From assembly GCF_002104765.1 (NCBI RefSeq), contig NZ_NCXM01000003.1, positions 1 through 64,000 of the forward strand: a DNA stretch of 64,000 nt, read 5' to 3'. Below the pieces are notes generated by a model. It did no database searches. It saw only the letters and a program-made list of their open reading frames with translations, and had not been told where the DNA came from. The position numbers and the translations under genes were made by a program. How positions within the stretch are numbered: the first letter of the stretch is position 1; the number at the start of each line of letters is the position of its first letter. Source of the DNA: Mycolicibacterium vulneris (GTDB taxonomy: Bacteria > Actinomycetota > Actinomycetes > Mycobacteriales > Mycobacteriaceae). This document shows positions 8,362-17,538 of the stretch, one piece after another.

Positions 8362-9489
8362 TTAGACCCAGAAGTTGTATAGGGCCCGGGCGTTGAGTTC
8401 GACGATCTTGCGCGCTTCCTCGTCGGGTACGTCGACCAGGTGTTCGGCGAGCAGCTTGCGGGTGTGTGGCCAGTTGGAATCCGAATGCGGGTAGTCGCTT
8501 TCGAACATAATGTTGTCCACACCGATGCGGTGACGCTGCTCGATCCCGGACCGGTCGGAGATGAAGCACCCGTAGATGTGCTCGCGGAACAACTCCGAGG
8601 GCAACTTGTCGGCGTTGATGTTGCACCAATACTTGTGCCGGCCGAACGAGTAGTCGATGCGCTCCAACAGATAGGGCATCCATCCGATACCGCCCTCGGA
8701 CAGCGCGACCTTGAGTTTGGGGAACTTGTAGAACACCTCCGACATCAGCAGGTCGACGGTGGCCATCATCGAATTCAATCCGAACAATGCGATGCCGATG
8801 AACAGGTCGCCGTCGGGGGCGAGCCCCTGCGGCATCCCACCGGAGCCGAAGTGCATGGACAGCGGCAGTTCCGCTTCCTCGCAGATGCGCAGCAGCGGAT
8901 CCCAGTGGTCGGTGTGAAACGACGGCAGTCCGATCTTGTGCGGCGCCTCGATGAACGAGATGGATTTAGCGCCCTTAGCCGCGGTGCGCTCGACTTCGGC
9001 GACCGAGGCCTCGACATCCCAGAACGGAACCATCATCAGTGGGATCTGACGTTCCGGGGCGTAGCCGCACCATTCGTCGAGGATGAAGTCGTTGTAGGCG
9101 CTGATGCACAGTTTGGCGAAGTCCTTGTCCTTGGCCTTGTGAAATGTGCTGCCGGCGAATCCGCCGAAGTTGGGGAAACACAGCTGCGCCCACACACCCT
9201 CGGTGTCCATGTCCTTGATGCGGTCGGCGATTTCATGACATCCGGGCAACATGTCGTCGTAGCTGCGCGGGTCCATGCCGAAGTCGCGTGGGTGCTTGCC
9301 CGCAACGGCGTTGAGGGCAAAGTTGCCTGACTGGCTGCCCTCGTAGAGCCAGGTGTCGTTGCCGTCGGGCAGCTTGACGATGCGCGGAGCCACGTCGGCG
9401 TACTTGGCGGGGACGCGGTCCAGCCACACTCGGGGGTGCTCGATGACGTGGTCGTCGACGGAAATGATCTTGGCGTCGTCGGGCAGCAT
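8362..9489 (-). CDS. Amidohydrolase family 2 protein
   Basis: A 375-aa TIM-barrel metal-dependent hydrolase or decarboxylase of the amidohydrolase-2 family (relatives: ACMSD, gamma-resorcylate decarboxylase). Metal-site elements are the N-terminal SVDDHVIEHP, the central LSMHFGSGG and the C-terminal FESDYPHSD. The start chosen is the ATG at 9489, because GAGGAG precedes it at ideal spacing; an upstream in-frame start at 9522 has none. The family cleaves C-C or C-N bonds of cyclic or carboxylated substrates. A related gene lies at 19957. Cytoplasmic; substrate unknown. Confidence 0.88.
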   Translation of the reverse strand: MLPDDAKIISVDDHVIEHPRVWLDRVPAKYADVAPRIVKLPDGNDTWLYEGSQSGNFALNAVAGKHPRDFGMDPRSYDDMLPGCHEIADRIKDMDTEGVWAQLCFPNFGGFAGSTFHKAKDKDFAKLCISAYNDFILDEWCGYAPERQIPLMMVPFWDVEASVAEVERTAAKGAKSISFIEAPHKIGLPSFHTDHWDPLLRICEEAELPLSMHFGSGGMPQGLAPDGDLFIGIALFGLNSMMATVDLLMSEVFYKFPKLKVALSEGGIGWMPYLLERIDYSFGRHKYWCNINADKLPSELFREHIYGCFISDRSGIEQRHRIGVDNIMFESDYPHSDSNWPHTRKLLAEHLVDVPDEEARKIVELNARALYNFWV

Positions 9490-9622
9490 TAAGGACTCCT
9501 CATGGCACAGACGGATAAACAAGCTCGCAGTCAGCTGTAAGGCAGACCTCCCTCAGAGTAGAACGATAAGTTCGTATTCTGCAATGTTCGTGTGCGATGT
9601 AGCGTTGCAACAAGCGCTGAGG

Positions 9623-9817
9623 TCAGCCCGCAGGTAGTCGCAATGCCTGCTTAGGGCAGGCAATCACCGCGTCAGTGACGGCGGACTCCACCTCGGGTGC
9701 CGGTTCCGGAAACAGGATCTCGACGACGTCGTCATCGATAAGTTCGAATACTTCGGGCGCCGCTAGCACGCATAATCCATTGGCGTCACAGAGATCGGGC
9801 TCGAAAGTCACCTTCAT
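9623..9817 (-). CDS. Small one-cluster ferredoxin
   Basis: A 64-aa ferredoxin of the kind that serves bacterial P450s. Cys10, Cys16 (CDANGLC) and Cys54 (ACP) are the three ligands typical of a [3Fe-4S] cluster in this family; the fourth position lacks Cys. Its length is exactly normal. It lies upstream of the amidohydrolase in the same direction, separated by 133 bp that can carry a promoter. It probably supplies electrons to one or more of the window's P450s (2091, 3342, 21143), none of which has a closer ferredoxin. Confidence 0.92.
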   Translation of the reverse strand: MKVTFEPDLCDANGLCVLAAPEVFELIDDDVVEILFPEPAPEVESAVTDAVIACPKQALRLPAG

Positions 9818-9964
9818 AAGTCGAGTAGACCATCACATTCTTTCTAGGACAACTAGGGTTTCCTCCATCGCATATTTTAAGTTGCTTTTATGGCACACTA
9901 CGGCTTGTCGGCGGATTCGTCGGCCAGCGGGGCCGATGGTGATCCACCGATGGAGAGGAGCCGG

Positions 9965-10801
9965 ATGACTGTGAACAACGTCCTGGTGATCACCGGGGGT
10001 GCGGGCGGCATGGGGCTGGCCTGCGCCCGCGCGCTGGCCGATCGTGGCCGCCTGCTGCTCGTGGACATGCGCGAGGATCTACTCGACCAGGCGCGCAAGG
10101 CGCTGACTGGGCACGGGGCCGACGTCGAGACGCTGCGCTGCGACGTGACCTCCCCCGCCGATGTCGCCGCGGTCGCCGATCGGGTACGCGAGCTCGGGCG
10201 TCTGCGCTGCCTCGTGCACACCGCGGGTGTCTCACCGGAAATGGCCGGTGCGGCGACGGTGCTCGACGTGGACCTGGCCGGATCGGTTCGAATCACCGAC
10301 GCCTTGCTCCCGTTGGTCAACCCGGGGAGCTCCGCGATCCTGATCGGATCGATCGCCGGATACAGTGACGTCCCCGCGGGCGTCGAGCCGTTGCTGGACG
10401 ATCCGCTGGCCGAAGGGTTCTTCGCCACGATCGAACAGGCCATGGGCCAAGAGCTCGACAGTGCCACGGCCTACGTCCTGGCCAAACGCGGCGTGGTCCG
10501 GCTAGCAGAACGGCTGGCCACGCCGTGGGGCAAAAGGGGCGGCCGCACCGTCGCGATCTCACCCGGCCTGATCGACACACCGATGGGCAGGCTGGAACTG
10601 GATCGTCAGCAGATCATCCCGGTCATGATCGACGTGACCCCGGTCAAGCGCCCAGACCGACCGCTGCCCGGGCGTCCCGAGGACATCGCCGCCGCGGTGG
10701 CCTTCTTGGAGTCCGACGCCGCGGGGTTCATCTCCGGCTGCGACATCCGCGTCGACGGTGGTCTCGTAGGCGCGGGCAAGCACCTGATGGGTGTCGGTTA
10801 A
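9965..10801 (+). CDS. Short-chain dehydrogenase/reductase
   Basis: A 278-aa classical SDR. The cofactor loop is ITGGAGGMG near the N-terminus, the catalytic Tyr/Lys is in AYVLAKRG and the C-terminus shows the usual ISGCDIRVDGG. The ATG at 9965 is preceded by GGAGAGGAG, so it is preferred to an in-frame start at 9890. An Asp follows the second beta strand (LLLVDM), which suggests NAD(H). The stop overlaps the next start (TAATG), so it is co-translated with the hydrolase at 10801. Likely a hydroxyl or ketone redox step on an acyl-CoA or alcohol. Confidence 0.92.
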   Translation: MTVNNVLVITGGAGGMGLACARALADRGRLLLVDMREDLLDQARKALTGHGADVETLRCDVTSPADVAAVADRVRELGRLRCLVHTAGVSPEMAGAATVLDVDLAGSVRITDALLPLVNPGSSAILIGSIAGYSDVPAGVEPLLDDPLAEGFFATIEQAMGQELDSATAYVLAKRGVVRLAERLATPWGKRGGRTVAISPGLIDTPMGRLELDRQQIIPVMIDVTPVKRPDRPLPGRPEDIAAAVAFLESDAAGFISGCDIRVDGGLVGAGKHLMGVG

Positions 10802-11739
10802 TGGCGACGATCAAAGCCACCTGGATCGACCCGGAGATAAACGAAAGTCTCGATGGATTCCCCGATTTCGACTTCTCCATCGACACGCTTCCGGCCATGC
10901 GCGCCGGATCGATGTTCGAGCCGCAGTCCGCGCCCGACATCGAGCGCCTCGAGCTGACCACCGAACGCGATGGCGTCGCTCTGTCGCTGCTACGACCCGT
11001 CGAAGCCGCGGCCGAGCCGCCCGTCCTGTTCTGGATGCACGGCGGCGGGATGGTGATCGGCAACCGGCACATGGACGATGCCCGCCTGATCGAGTGGTGC
11101 CGCTGGTTGGGTTGCGTCTGCGTCAGCGTCGAATACCGGCTGGCACCCGAATCGCCTTACCCCGCCCCGCTGGACGACTGCGAGGCCGGGCTGCGCTTCC
11201 TCTTTGAACACGCCCATGAGCTAGAGGTCGACCCGCAGCAGGTCGGTATCGCCGGACGCAGTGCCGGCGGGGCACTGGCGGCGGGCCTGTCGCTACGGTG
11301 GCGCGATAATGTAAACGCCCCCTTGGCATTCCAATACCTGGAATATCCGATGCTCGATGACCGCGGCCGCACCGAGTCGAGCCAGCTCGAAGGATTGCCG
11401 GTGTGGACCCGGGAATCCAACGCGTTCGGCTGGCGCAGCTATCTCGGCGACCGGTATCGCACCGAAGACGCGCCAGAAGATGCGGCGCCTGCGCGGGCGA
11501 CCGAATTAAAAGGTCTGCCAGCGACTTTCATCGCCGTCGGCACGGCTGACTGCTTGCGCGATGAGTCGATCGATTTCGCCGCGCGACTATCCCGGGCGGC
11601 GGTGCCCACCGAACTGCATGTCTACTCAGGCGCTGTGCATGGCTTCGACATGTTCGCCGACACCGCCGTGGCGCGAACCGCGGCACGCGACAGCGCGGAC
11701 TGGTTGGCCCGCCAGTTCGGCCGGCGAACGGTTGCCTAG
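10801..11739 (+). CDS. Alpha/beta hydrolase, hormone-sensitive lipase family
   Basis: A 312-aa esterase. The oxyanion motif HGGG is at residues 80-83, nucleophile Ser154 is in AGRSAGG, the Asp is probably in GTADCLRDE and the His in GAVHGFDMF. A full catalytic triad is therefore present. It is translationally coupled to the preceding SDR. It has no signal peptide, so it acts in the cytoplasm, probably on a lactone or ester intermediate made by the neighbouring oxidative enzymes. It overlaps the convergent acyl-CoA dehydrogenase gene by 4 bp. Confidence 0.92.
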   Translation: MATIKATWIDPEINESLDGFPDFDFSIDTLPAMRAGSMFEPQSAPDIERLELTTERDGVALSLLRPVEAAAEPPVLFWMHGGGMVIGNRHMDDARLIEWCRWLGCVCVSVEYRLAPESPYPAPLDDCEAGLRFLFEHAHELEVDPQQVGIAGRSAGGALAAGLSLRWRDNVNAPLAFQYLEYPMLDDRGRTESSQLEGLPVWTRESNAFGWRSYLGDRYRTEDAPEDAAPARATELKGLPATFIAVGTADCLRDESIDFAARLSRAAVPTELHVYSGAVHGFDMFADTAVARTAARDSADWLARQFGRRTVA

Positions 11740-12866
11740 GCGGTAGCCGTTTCCAGCACCGCCGCGAGCCGCTCGTGGTGCAGATAAGGATCACCGAACA
11801 GGACCTGGTTCGCCTTGGCCCGACGATGGTAGAGATGCAGGTCGTGTTCCCAGGTGAAGCCGATACCACCGTGCACCTGAAGGGCCTCACTGGTCAGAGC
11901 GGCGATCGCCGAAGAGGTGTACGCCTTTGCGACGCTGGCGGCTTCCTCGGCATCATCCGCCTCGGCGGCCACGGCCATCGCGGCGTAATAGGTCGCGGCC
12001 TTCGAAGCTTGCAGCCACATCCGCATCGTCGCGCACTTGTGTTTGACCGCCTGGAAGCTACCGATGGGGCGACCGAACTGGACCCGCAGCTTTGCGTACC
12101 GGACAGTCATCTCCAGCACGGCCTCACCGACACCGATATTGTCAGCGCTGACAAGTACTGCACCACAGCGATTTTGGTGTGCAACCGCCGTTTCCGCAGC
12201 GTCGCCTGCGTGCAGCAGCGCCGATGGCGGCACCGCAACATCGTCGAACACGACCTCGTCGAGGCGCCGGGTGATGTCGAGGGTGTGCTGGCGCCGCACA
12301 CCGATTCCTGCGGACCGTCGGTCGACAAGGAATTGCGCCACGCGGCCTCCCAGCTGGGCGGTGACCAGAATCCAGCCCGCGGCGTCGGCGTCTTGCACCG
12401 CGACCTTGATGCCGCTCAGCCGGAAGCCCCCGGCATGTTCGGCAGCCACCGCGCACACTCCGTCGGCGTCCCACGGCTGGCGCGACTCCGCGAAGGCCCA
12501 CGCTGCGACGCCCCGGGCACTTGCCAGTAGCGGCAATATCTCCGAACACAGGTCGTCGCGTCCGGATTGTGAGATCGCCACTGCCGCAAGGGTATTACCG
12601 ATGAGCGGGCCCGGCTGCACCGTCCTGCCGTGTTCCTCGGCGATCAGCGCGACGTCCACCAGATCGCGCCCCAAACCGTCATATTGCTCGGCGATGAGTA
12701 AGCCGGCCCACCCCAGTTCCGCGCCCAACTGCCAAACGCGCTCGTCGTAGCCGCGCTCATCGGAATCGGCGAGTTCGCGCACACGACTGATCGGCGATTC
12801 GCGCGCCAGGAACTTGCGGCTGCTTTCCACGAGCATCCGTTGTTCATCACTCACGGTGAAATCCAC
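11736..12866 (-). CDS. Acyl-CoA dehydrogenase, subunit of a two-gene pair
   Basis: A 376-aa FadE-type flavoprotein. It keeps the C-terminal helix motif LQVHGGIGFTWEHDLHLYHR but has a degenerate flavin/substrate loop (AWAFAESRQPW). Its partner at 12885 shows the opposite pattern. In mycobacteria, adjacent FadE pairs are known to form alpha2beta2 enzymes that share active sites and act on bulky CoA esters such as steroid side chains. It lies 18 bp downstream of its partner. It would introduce an alpha,beta double bond, passing electrons to ETF. Confidence 0.9.
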   Translation of the reverse strand: MDFTVSDEQRMLVESSRKFLARESPISRVRELADSDERGYDERVWQLGAELGWAGLLIAEQYDGLGRDLVDVALIAEEHGRTVQPGPLIGNTLAAVAISQSGRDDLCSEILPLLASARGVAAWAFAESRQPWDADGVCAVAAEHAGGFRLSGIKVAVQDADAAGWILVTAQLGGRVAQFLVDRRSAGIGVRRQHTLDITRRLDEVVFDDVAVPPSALLHAGDAAETAVAHQNRCGAVLVSADNIGVGEAVLEMTVRYAKLRVQFGRPIGSFQAVKHKCATMRMWLQASKAATYYAAMAVAAEADDAEEAASVAKAYTSSAIAALTSEALQVHGGIGFTWEHDLHLYHRRAKANQVLFGDPYLHHERLAAVLETATA

Positions 12867-12884
12867 GACTTACCTCCGAAGACG

Positions 12885-14084
12885 TCAAGAACCGCGCGGT
12901 TCCCTGGGCAGTCCAAGCGAACGCTCGGCGATCATGTTGCGCAACACCTCATTGGCGCCACCGGCGATCGTCAGAGCCCGCGAATAAAGGAATGCGTCCT
13001 GCCACCAACCGCCCGCGATCGCCTCGGGGTCGTCTTCGGTGAGCAGCGCATCGGTGCCCTGCAGCCCGAGCCCGAACTCGGTGAGCGCGAGATTGGTCTC
13101 GCTGTAGAGCACCTTGGCCAAAGGCGCATCGCCGGGATCGGAATCGCCACTCAACGCGCGCGACAAGTTGTACTGGCCCAGCCGAACGCTGACCCGCGCG
13201 GCCGCGTACAGCCGGCCGATGTCTTGGCGGACCGTATCGTTGTCCAGCGCTGGGCCGGATCCGCGCCGCAGCGACCGCGCCATCACCACGGCGTCACGTA
13301 CCGCACGCAACTGGATGATGCCCGCGGTGCCCACACTGGAGCGCTCCTCAACGAGACTCGTGGTCGCGACCTTCCAGCCTTGGTCGACTTCGCCGAGCAC
13401 ATTGTTCGCAGGTATCCGTACACCATCGAAGAAGACTTCGTTGAAGTCGCTGGTGCCGGTGATCTCGCGCAGCGGCCGCACGTCGACGCCCGGGCTCGTC
13501 ATGTCCAGGACGAACGCGGTTATGCCGGCATGCTTGGGTACATCGGGGTTTGTTCGGGCCAACAGGTAGCCGAGTTGAGCGTGTTGGCCGTTGGTGGTCC
13601 AGACCTTTTGACCGTCGACGACGAAGTCATCGCCGTCGCGACGCGCGCGCGTGGTCAGGCTCGCCAGGTCGCTGCCCGCGCTGGGTTCGCTGAATAGTTG
13701 GCACCAGATGTCTTCGCCGGTCCGGATCCGGGGCAGGTAGCGCCTCTGCTGGTCGGGGCGCCCGCAGTGGATGAGGGCCGCGGCGGCCAGCAGGCCGGCA
13801 CCGATCGGCGTGGGTACCCGAGCCCGCGCCATTTCTTCGCCGACGACCGTCGCGCGCAGCGCATCTTTGGTGCCGGCACCGCCCCATTCGGTGGGCCAGT
13901 CAGCGCCCACATACCCGGCCTCAAACAGCTGGGCGGTCCACGTCCGCAGGGCGGGAATGTCTTCGGCGTCGGGTGCGCGCACCCCGGCTTTACCCAGTGT
14001 GCGCACCCGCGGGCGGTGCTGCTCGAGGAAACTTCGGACCTCGGCGCGGAAACTCTCGATCTCCGGATCCTGTTGCAGCTTCAT
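12885..14084 (-). CDS. Acyl-CoA dehydrogenase, partner subunit
   Basis: A 399-aa acyl-CoA dehydrogenase. It keeps the substrate/flavin loop CQLFSEPSAGSDLASL and the second strand motif VWTTNGQHAQLG. It ends with AGGANEVLRNMIAERSLGLP, where the YEGT-type catalytic Glu of MCAD is Gly. The catalytic base would have to be elsewhere (as in LCAD/IVD) or come from the pair. It precedes the acyl-CoA dehydrogenase at 11736 and follows the DUF35-thiolase gene by 16 bp, so all three form one operon. Confidence 0.9.
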   Translation of the reverse strand: MKLQQDPEIESFRAEVRSFLEQHRPRVRTLGKAGVRAPDAEDIPALRTWTAQLFEAGYVGADWPTEWGGAGTKDALRATVVGEEMARARVPTPIGAGLLAAAALIHCGRPDQQRRYLPRIRTGEDIWCQLFSEPSAGSDLASLTTRARRDGDDFVVDGQKVWTTNGQHAQLGYLLARTNPDVPKHAGITAFVLDMTSPGVDVRPLREITGTSDFNEVFFDGVRIPANNVLGEVDQGWKVATTSLVEERSSVGTAGIIQLRAVRDAVVMARSLRRGSGPALDNDTVRQDIGRLYAAARVSVRLGQYNLSRALSGDSDPGDAPLAKVLYSETNLALTEFGLGLQGTDALLTEDDPEAIAGGWWQDAFLYSRALTIAGGANEVLRNMIAERSLGLPREPRGS

Positions 14085-14100
14085 CCGTCCGTCCTGCGCA

Positions 14101-15771
14101 TCAGTTCTCCCGTCTCAGCAGCAGCGCTCCACCGGGCGTACCGCCGCCGGTAGTGACGACCGCAACCTGTGCGTTGGCGACCTGTCGCCCGGCCGCCTCG
14201 CCACGCAGTTGCGCGATGGCCTCGGCCAAGAAGCCGAAGCCGTGGGTCCGTCCGGCAGACAACTGACCGCCGTGGGTATTCAGCGGCAACTTCCCGTCCA
14301 GCGCGATCGTGGTTCCGCCGTCGAGAAAATCCGCGGCCTCGCCGACACCGCAGAACCCGAGCGCCTCCAGCCACGAGACGGCGTTGAAGGTGAACCCGTC
14401 GTAGAGCTCGGCGACGTCGACATCGTCGGGCCGCAGGCTGGTTCTGGTCCACAGGTGTTTCGCGGGACCAAACACCTGCGGTTCGTGCGTGAGAGTGTCC
14501 TGGTCCCAAGAGATCCGGTCGAGCACCTGGGTTCCGACCGCTTCAACCAGCACCGGCGGTTTCGGCCGATCCGCCGCGGTGTCAATCGATGACACGACCA
14601 CCGCGATCGCCCCGTCGCACGGCACGTCGCAGTCGTAGAGGCCGAACGGCGAGCTGATCATCCGTGCTGACAGATAGTCGTCCAGGGTGAGGCGATCGCG
14701 GTAGATCGCGGCCGGATTGCGCGACGCGTTCGCCCGCGCCGTCAGGGCGATGGGGGCCAGCGTCGAGGCGCGGTCGCCACCGTAGCGCCAGAAGTAGTGC
14801 GAGGCGTTGACCCCGATCCAGTTGGCTGCCGACATCGCGCCGAACGGCGCGCGCCACTCGAACATGCCCGACGCCCGGCTTTCCCCTCCCGCGGACTTCG
14901 CGCGCCTGGCCAGGGCGGTATGGGTCGATTCCCAGACTGTCCGAAAGCACAACACGTGCCGGCACAGTCCGGCGGCGACGGCGAGCATGGCGGCCACGAC
15001 GCAGCCGCTGGGCCCGGGGACTTCGGCCCCACCCGCAATCCAGGTGGGCCGGATGCGCAATGCCTCCTCGACCGCGGTGACCCCGCCCTCCGACATCCCC
15101 CCGGCAAGTCCGCCCGGATAGGTGGCCAGGCCGTCGATGTCGGCCAGGTCTAGGCCGGCGTCGGCCACGGCGCGCAGGCACGCCGTCACGGTCAGCGACA
15201 ACGGATCGACCATGAGGCGACGCCCGATCGTCGAGCTCCCGACCCCGGTCAGCGCCACCTTGTCTTCGAACTTGCGAGTGGACGACATGGGCCGCACGTC
15301 GCGACTGAGATCACCGGGCCCTGGGACCGGGCCGGCATCGGCGGCCTCGGAATCCGGTTCGAACAGTGGAATCCAGATGTCGTCCTGCCGCTCGAAAATT
15401 ACTTTGACCTGCAGACCGATAGCGACGTGTTCGGGGTCGCAGCCGACGATGTTCGTGGTGAGCCGCGCCGAGGGGTCTTCGGCGAGGGCGACGACCGCGA
15501 CGACGTAGGGCGGCGGGAGGCGGGGCAGCCACTGCTGATGATTCACGGTAAAACCGGCGACCGTCGCGCGTCCCGATACCGGCGTCATCGCAACCTCGTC
15601 ACCGCGGCAGTGCGGACAGATCGGACGCGGCGGGTGGTGGTACCGGCCGCACGCTTGGCACTGGGCAATCCTGAGCCGGCCATCGGCGCCACTCGTCCAG
15701 AACGGCTCGGAGCTGATGCTCGGTTGCGGCAGGGGCCGCACAACCGGCTCGGCGGGGCCGGGCTCTGTCAT
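14101..15771 (-). CDS. DUF35-thiolase fusion, Ltp2-like aldolase
   Basis: A 556-aa fusion. Residues 1-150 are a DUF35 domain with a zinc ribbon (Cys38, Cys41, Cys52, Cys55: CQACG...CPHC) and an OB fold. Residues about 185-556 are an SCP2/lipid-transfer thiolase homologue with YDCDVPCDGAIAV, ELYDGFTFN and NTHGGQLSAG. In steroid degradation, Ltp2 (thiolase fold) and the DUF35 domain of ChsH2 are separate proteins that assemble into an aldolase releasing a ketone or aldehyde; here the two activities are on one chain. The start at 15771 is preceded by CCGGAGGTGTG; a longer in-frame start at 15834 has no such site. It heads an operon with two acyl-CoA dehydrogenases. Confidence 0.88.
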   Translation of the reverse strand: MTEPGPAEPVVRPLPQPSISSEPFWTSGADGRLRIAQCQACGRYHHPPRPICPHCRGDEVAMTPVSGRATVAGFTVNHQQWLPRLPPPYVVAVVALAEDPSARLTTNIVGCDPEHVAIGLQVKVIFERQDDIWIPLFEPDSEAADAGPVPGPGDLSRDVRPMSSTRKFEDKVALTGVGSSTIGRRLMVDPLSLTVTACLRAVADAGLDLADIDGLATYPGGLAGGMSEGGVTAVEEALRIRPTWIAGGAEVPGPSGCVVAAMLAVAAGLCRHVLCFRTVWESTHTALARRAKSAGGESRASGMFEWRAPFGAMSAANWIGVNASHYFWRYGGDRASTLAPIALTARANASRNPAAIYRDRLTLDDYLSARMISSPFGLYDCDVPCDGAIAVVVSSIDTAADRPKPPVLVEAVGTQVLDRISWDQDTLTHEPQVFGPAKHLWTRTSLRPDDVDVAELYDGFTFNAVSWLEALGFCGVGEAADFLDGGTTIALDGKLPLNTHGGQLSAGRTHGFGFLAEAIAQLRGEAAGRQVANAQVAVVTTGGGTPGGALLLRREN

Positions 15772-15842
15772 CACACCTCCGGTGGTAACCGACGAACAAC
15801 CACCACGAACCGTAACAGATTTCGAATACATCATCCGCTGTT

Positions 15843-15865
15843 TAAGTAGAGCATCACTCTACTTA
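15843..15865. promoter_or_regulatory. Perfect 9-5-9 palindrome, candidate operator
   Basis: TAAGTAGAG and CTCTACTTA are perfect inverted arms around CATCA, in the divergent promoter between the DUF35-thiolase operon and the SDR at 15926. Size and symmetry fit a TetR-family operator. A looser AGTAGAcCATCAC match lies just upstream of the ferredoxin start (about 9822-9840). Confidence 0.55.
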
Positions 15866-15902
15866 TGTGTACGGTGATGACCTCATAGGAGGACAACCGA
15901 TC

Positions 15903-15929
15903 ATGACAGCAGATAGGGGGTTGGCGTGA
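15903..15929 (+). CDS. Leader peptide overlapping the SDR start
   Basis: An 8-codon frame, MTADRGLA then TGA. It has a strong ribosome site (ATAGGAGG) upstream. Its stop overlaps the GTG start of the next SDR (GTGA, bases 15926-15929), and its own codons 4-6 (AGATAGGGGG) would be the SDR ribosome site. This is a classic translational-coupling arrangement. Whether the peptide has any role is unknown. Confidence 0.45.
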   Translation: MTADRGLA

Positions 15930-16690
15930 AGGTCAAGGGCAGCGGCGCGGTGGTCGTCGGCGGCGCCTCGGGCATGGGACGGTCGACCGCGGAACGGCTG
16001 GCAGAGCAGGGTGCACGAGTCGCCGTGCTGGACCTGCCGACGTCGGATGGAGCCACTGTCGCCAAGGAGCTGGGCGCCGGCGCGTCGTTTCACCCCTGCA
16101 ACGTGACCGACAGCGACGGCGTGGAGACTGCGCTGGAAGCGGCCGTCGAAGACCTGGGTGCCCTGCACGTCGCGATCAACACCGCAGGTGGCGGGGTCTC
16201 GGCGCGCACGCTGTCTAAGAGCGGACCTCACTCCCTGGACGCCTTCCGGTCCGTGATCGAGCTCAACCTGATCGCGACCTTCAACCTGAACCGGTTGCAG
16301 GCCTGGCACATGAGTCGCAACGAACCCGACGACGAGGAACGCGGTGTCATCGTCAACACCTCCTCGATTGCGGCATTCGAAGGGCAAATCGGCCAGGTCG
16401 CCTATAGCGCCGCGAAGGCTGCGATCGCCGGAATGGTATTGACCATGGCGCGTGATCTCGGCAGCCTGGGCATCCGGGTTATCGCCATCGCGCCGAGCCT
16501 GTTCGCGACCGGGATTACCTCACGAATTCCGGAGAAAATGGCCGGTGAGCTGACTCGCGACGCGGCCTTCCCGCGTCGGATGGGCCGGCCCGATGAGTAC
16601 GCCGCGCTGGCGCTCTCCATCGTCGAGAACCAGATGCTCAATGGGTCGACCATCCGACTCGACGCCGGCCAACGGTTCGCGCCGAAGTAG
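15926..16690 (+). CDS. SDR, HSD10-like 3-hydroxyacyl-CoA dehydrogenase
   Basis: A 254-aa SDR beginning at GTG. The Rossmann motif is GGASGMG, Asp follows beta 2 (VLDLP, hence NAD), NTAGGG is present, the Ser is in VNTSSIAA and the Tyr/Lys is in VAYSAAKAA. The pattern resembles 17-beta-HSD type 10 / 2-methyl-3-hydroxybutyryl-CoA dehydrogenase, including the [12 protein letters not shown] and [12 protein letters not shown] segments. It likely oxidises a (branched) 3-hydroxyacyl-CoA. The start is coupled to the short upstream peptide. It is followed 12 bp later by another SDR. Confidence 0.88.
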   Translation: MKVKGSGAVVVGGASGMGRSTAERLAEQGARVAVLDLPTSDGATVAKELGAGASFHPCNVTDSDGVETALEAAVEDLGALHVAINTAGGGVSARTLSKSGPHSLDAFRSVIELNLIATFNLNRLQAWHMSRNEPDDEERGVIVNTSSIAAFEGQIGQVAYSAAKAAIAGMVLTMARDLGSLGIRVIAIAPSLFATGITSRIPEKMAGELTRDAAFPRRMGRPDEYAALALSIVENQMLNGSTIRLDAGQRFAPK

Positions 16691-16702
16691 CCGGCGACCA
16701 TC

Positions 16703-17497
16703 GTGGATCTTGGGTTCGCCGATGCCACCGCGGTTATCGCGGGGGGCACCCGCGGCATCGGGCTGGCGACCGCAGTGTGCCTGGCCAAACAGGGCGCGCG
16801 GATCGGCGTCATCGGCCGAGACGACACCCGGCTGAAGGAAACCGCCACGGCATTGTCGGACGCCGGCAGCCCGGAGGTGCTGACGTTGCCCGCGGATCTG
16901 ACTTCGGCCTCCGACGTCGACAGCGCCTTTTCGACAGTTAGCGCACACTGGGGTGTACTCAACGTGCTGGTCAATGCCGCCGGGCCAACGGGGGCTGGTC
17001 GCTTTGAGGACCTGGGCGACGCTCAGTGGGCGGCGGCATTCGATGAGGGGGTGCTTTCCGCGGTTCGGTGTGTGCGTGCGGCGTTGCCGCTGCTGCGAGC
17101 CGCCGAGTGGGCCCGGGTGGTGAATGTGACGGCGATGTCGGTGCAGCACCAGTCTGCGGGTTTGGTGAGCTATACCGCGGCCAAGAGCGCGCTACTCAGC
17201 GTGACGAAGAACCTCGCCCGCAGTCTCGCCAGCGATGCCATCTTGGTCAACGCCGTCGCCCCGGGTCCGATTCTCACCGACTGGGCACGGCCGGTGCTCA
17301 CCTCCGCCGGAATCGCGACGGATGATCCCGTGGGTGCCTTCGGACTGCTGGGACGCGGTCACGGCATGTCGGTGGATTTGGGTCGGCTCGGGCTGCCTCA
17401 CGAGGTTGCCGCCGTCATCGCGTTCTGTGCCTCACCCGACAACACCTACATGACGGGCGCCCACCTCAATGTCGACGGAGGCAGCGACTTCCTTTGA
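16703..17497 (+). CDS. Short-chain dehydrogenase/reductase
   Basis: A 264-aa SDR from a GTG start, 12 bp after the preceding SDR. It has AGGTRGIG at the N-terminus, an Arg after beta 2 (VIGRDD, suggesting NADP), NAAGPTG, Ser in NVTAMSVQ, YTAAKSA with catalytic Tyr/Lys, and a C-terminal LNVDGGSDFL. It forms a two-SDR operon with the gene at 15926. A role as a ketoacyl or hydroxyl reductase in the local pathway is inferred. It converges on the acyl-CoA dehydrogenase at 17539. Confidence 0.9.
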   Translation: MDLGFADATAVIAGGTRGIGLATAVCLAKQGARIGVIGRDDTRLKETATALSDAGSPEVLTLPADLTSASDVDSAFSTVSAHWGVLNVLVNAAGPTGAGRFEDLGDAQWAAAFDEGVLSAVRCVRAALPLLRAAEWARVVNVTAMSVQHQSAGLVSYTAAKSALLSVTKNLARSLASDAILVNAVAPGPILTDWARPVLTSAGIATDDPVGAFGLLGRGHGMSVDLGRLGLPHEVAAVIAFCASPDNTYMTGAHLNVDGGSDFL

Positions 17498-17538
17498 GCG
17501 CGTGGCCTTCTCGGCGTATTGTCCGCGGGGGAGGCCCG

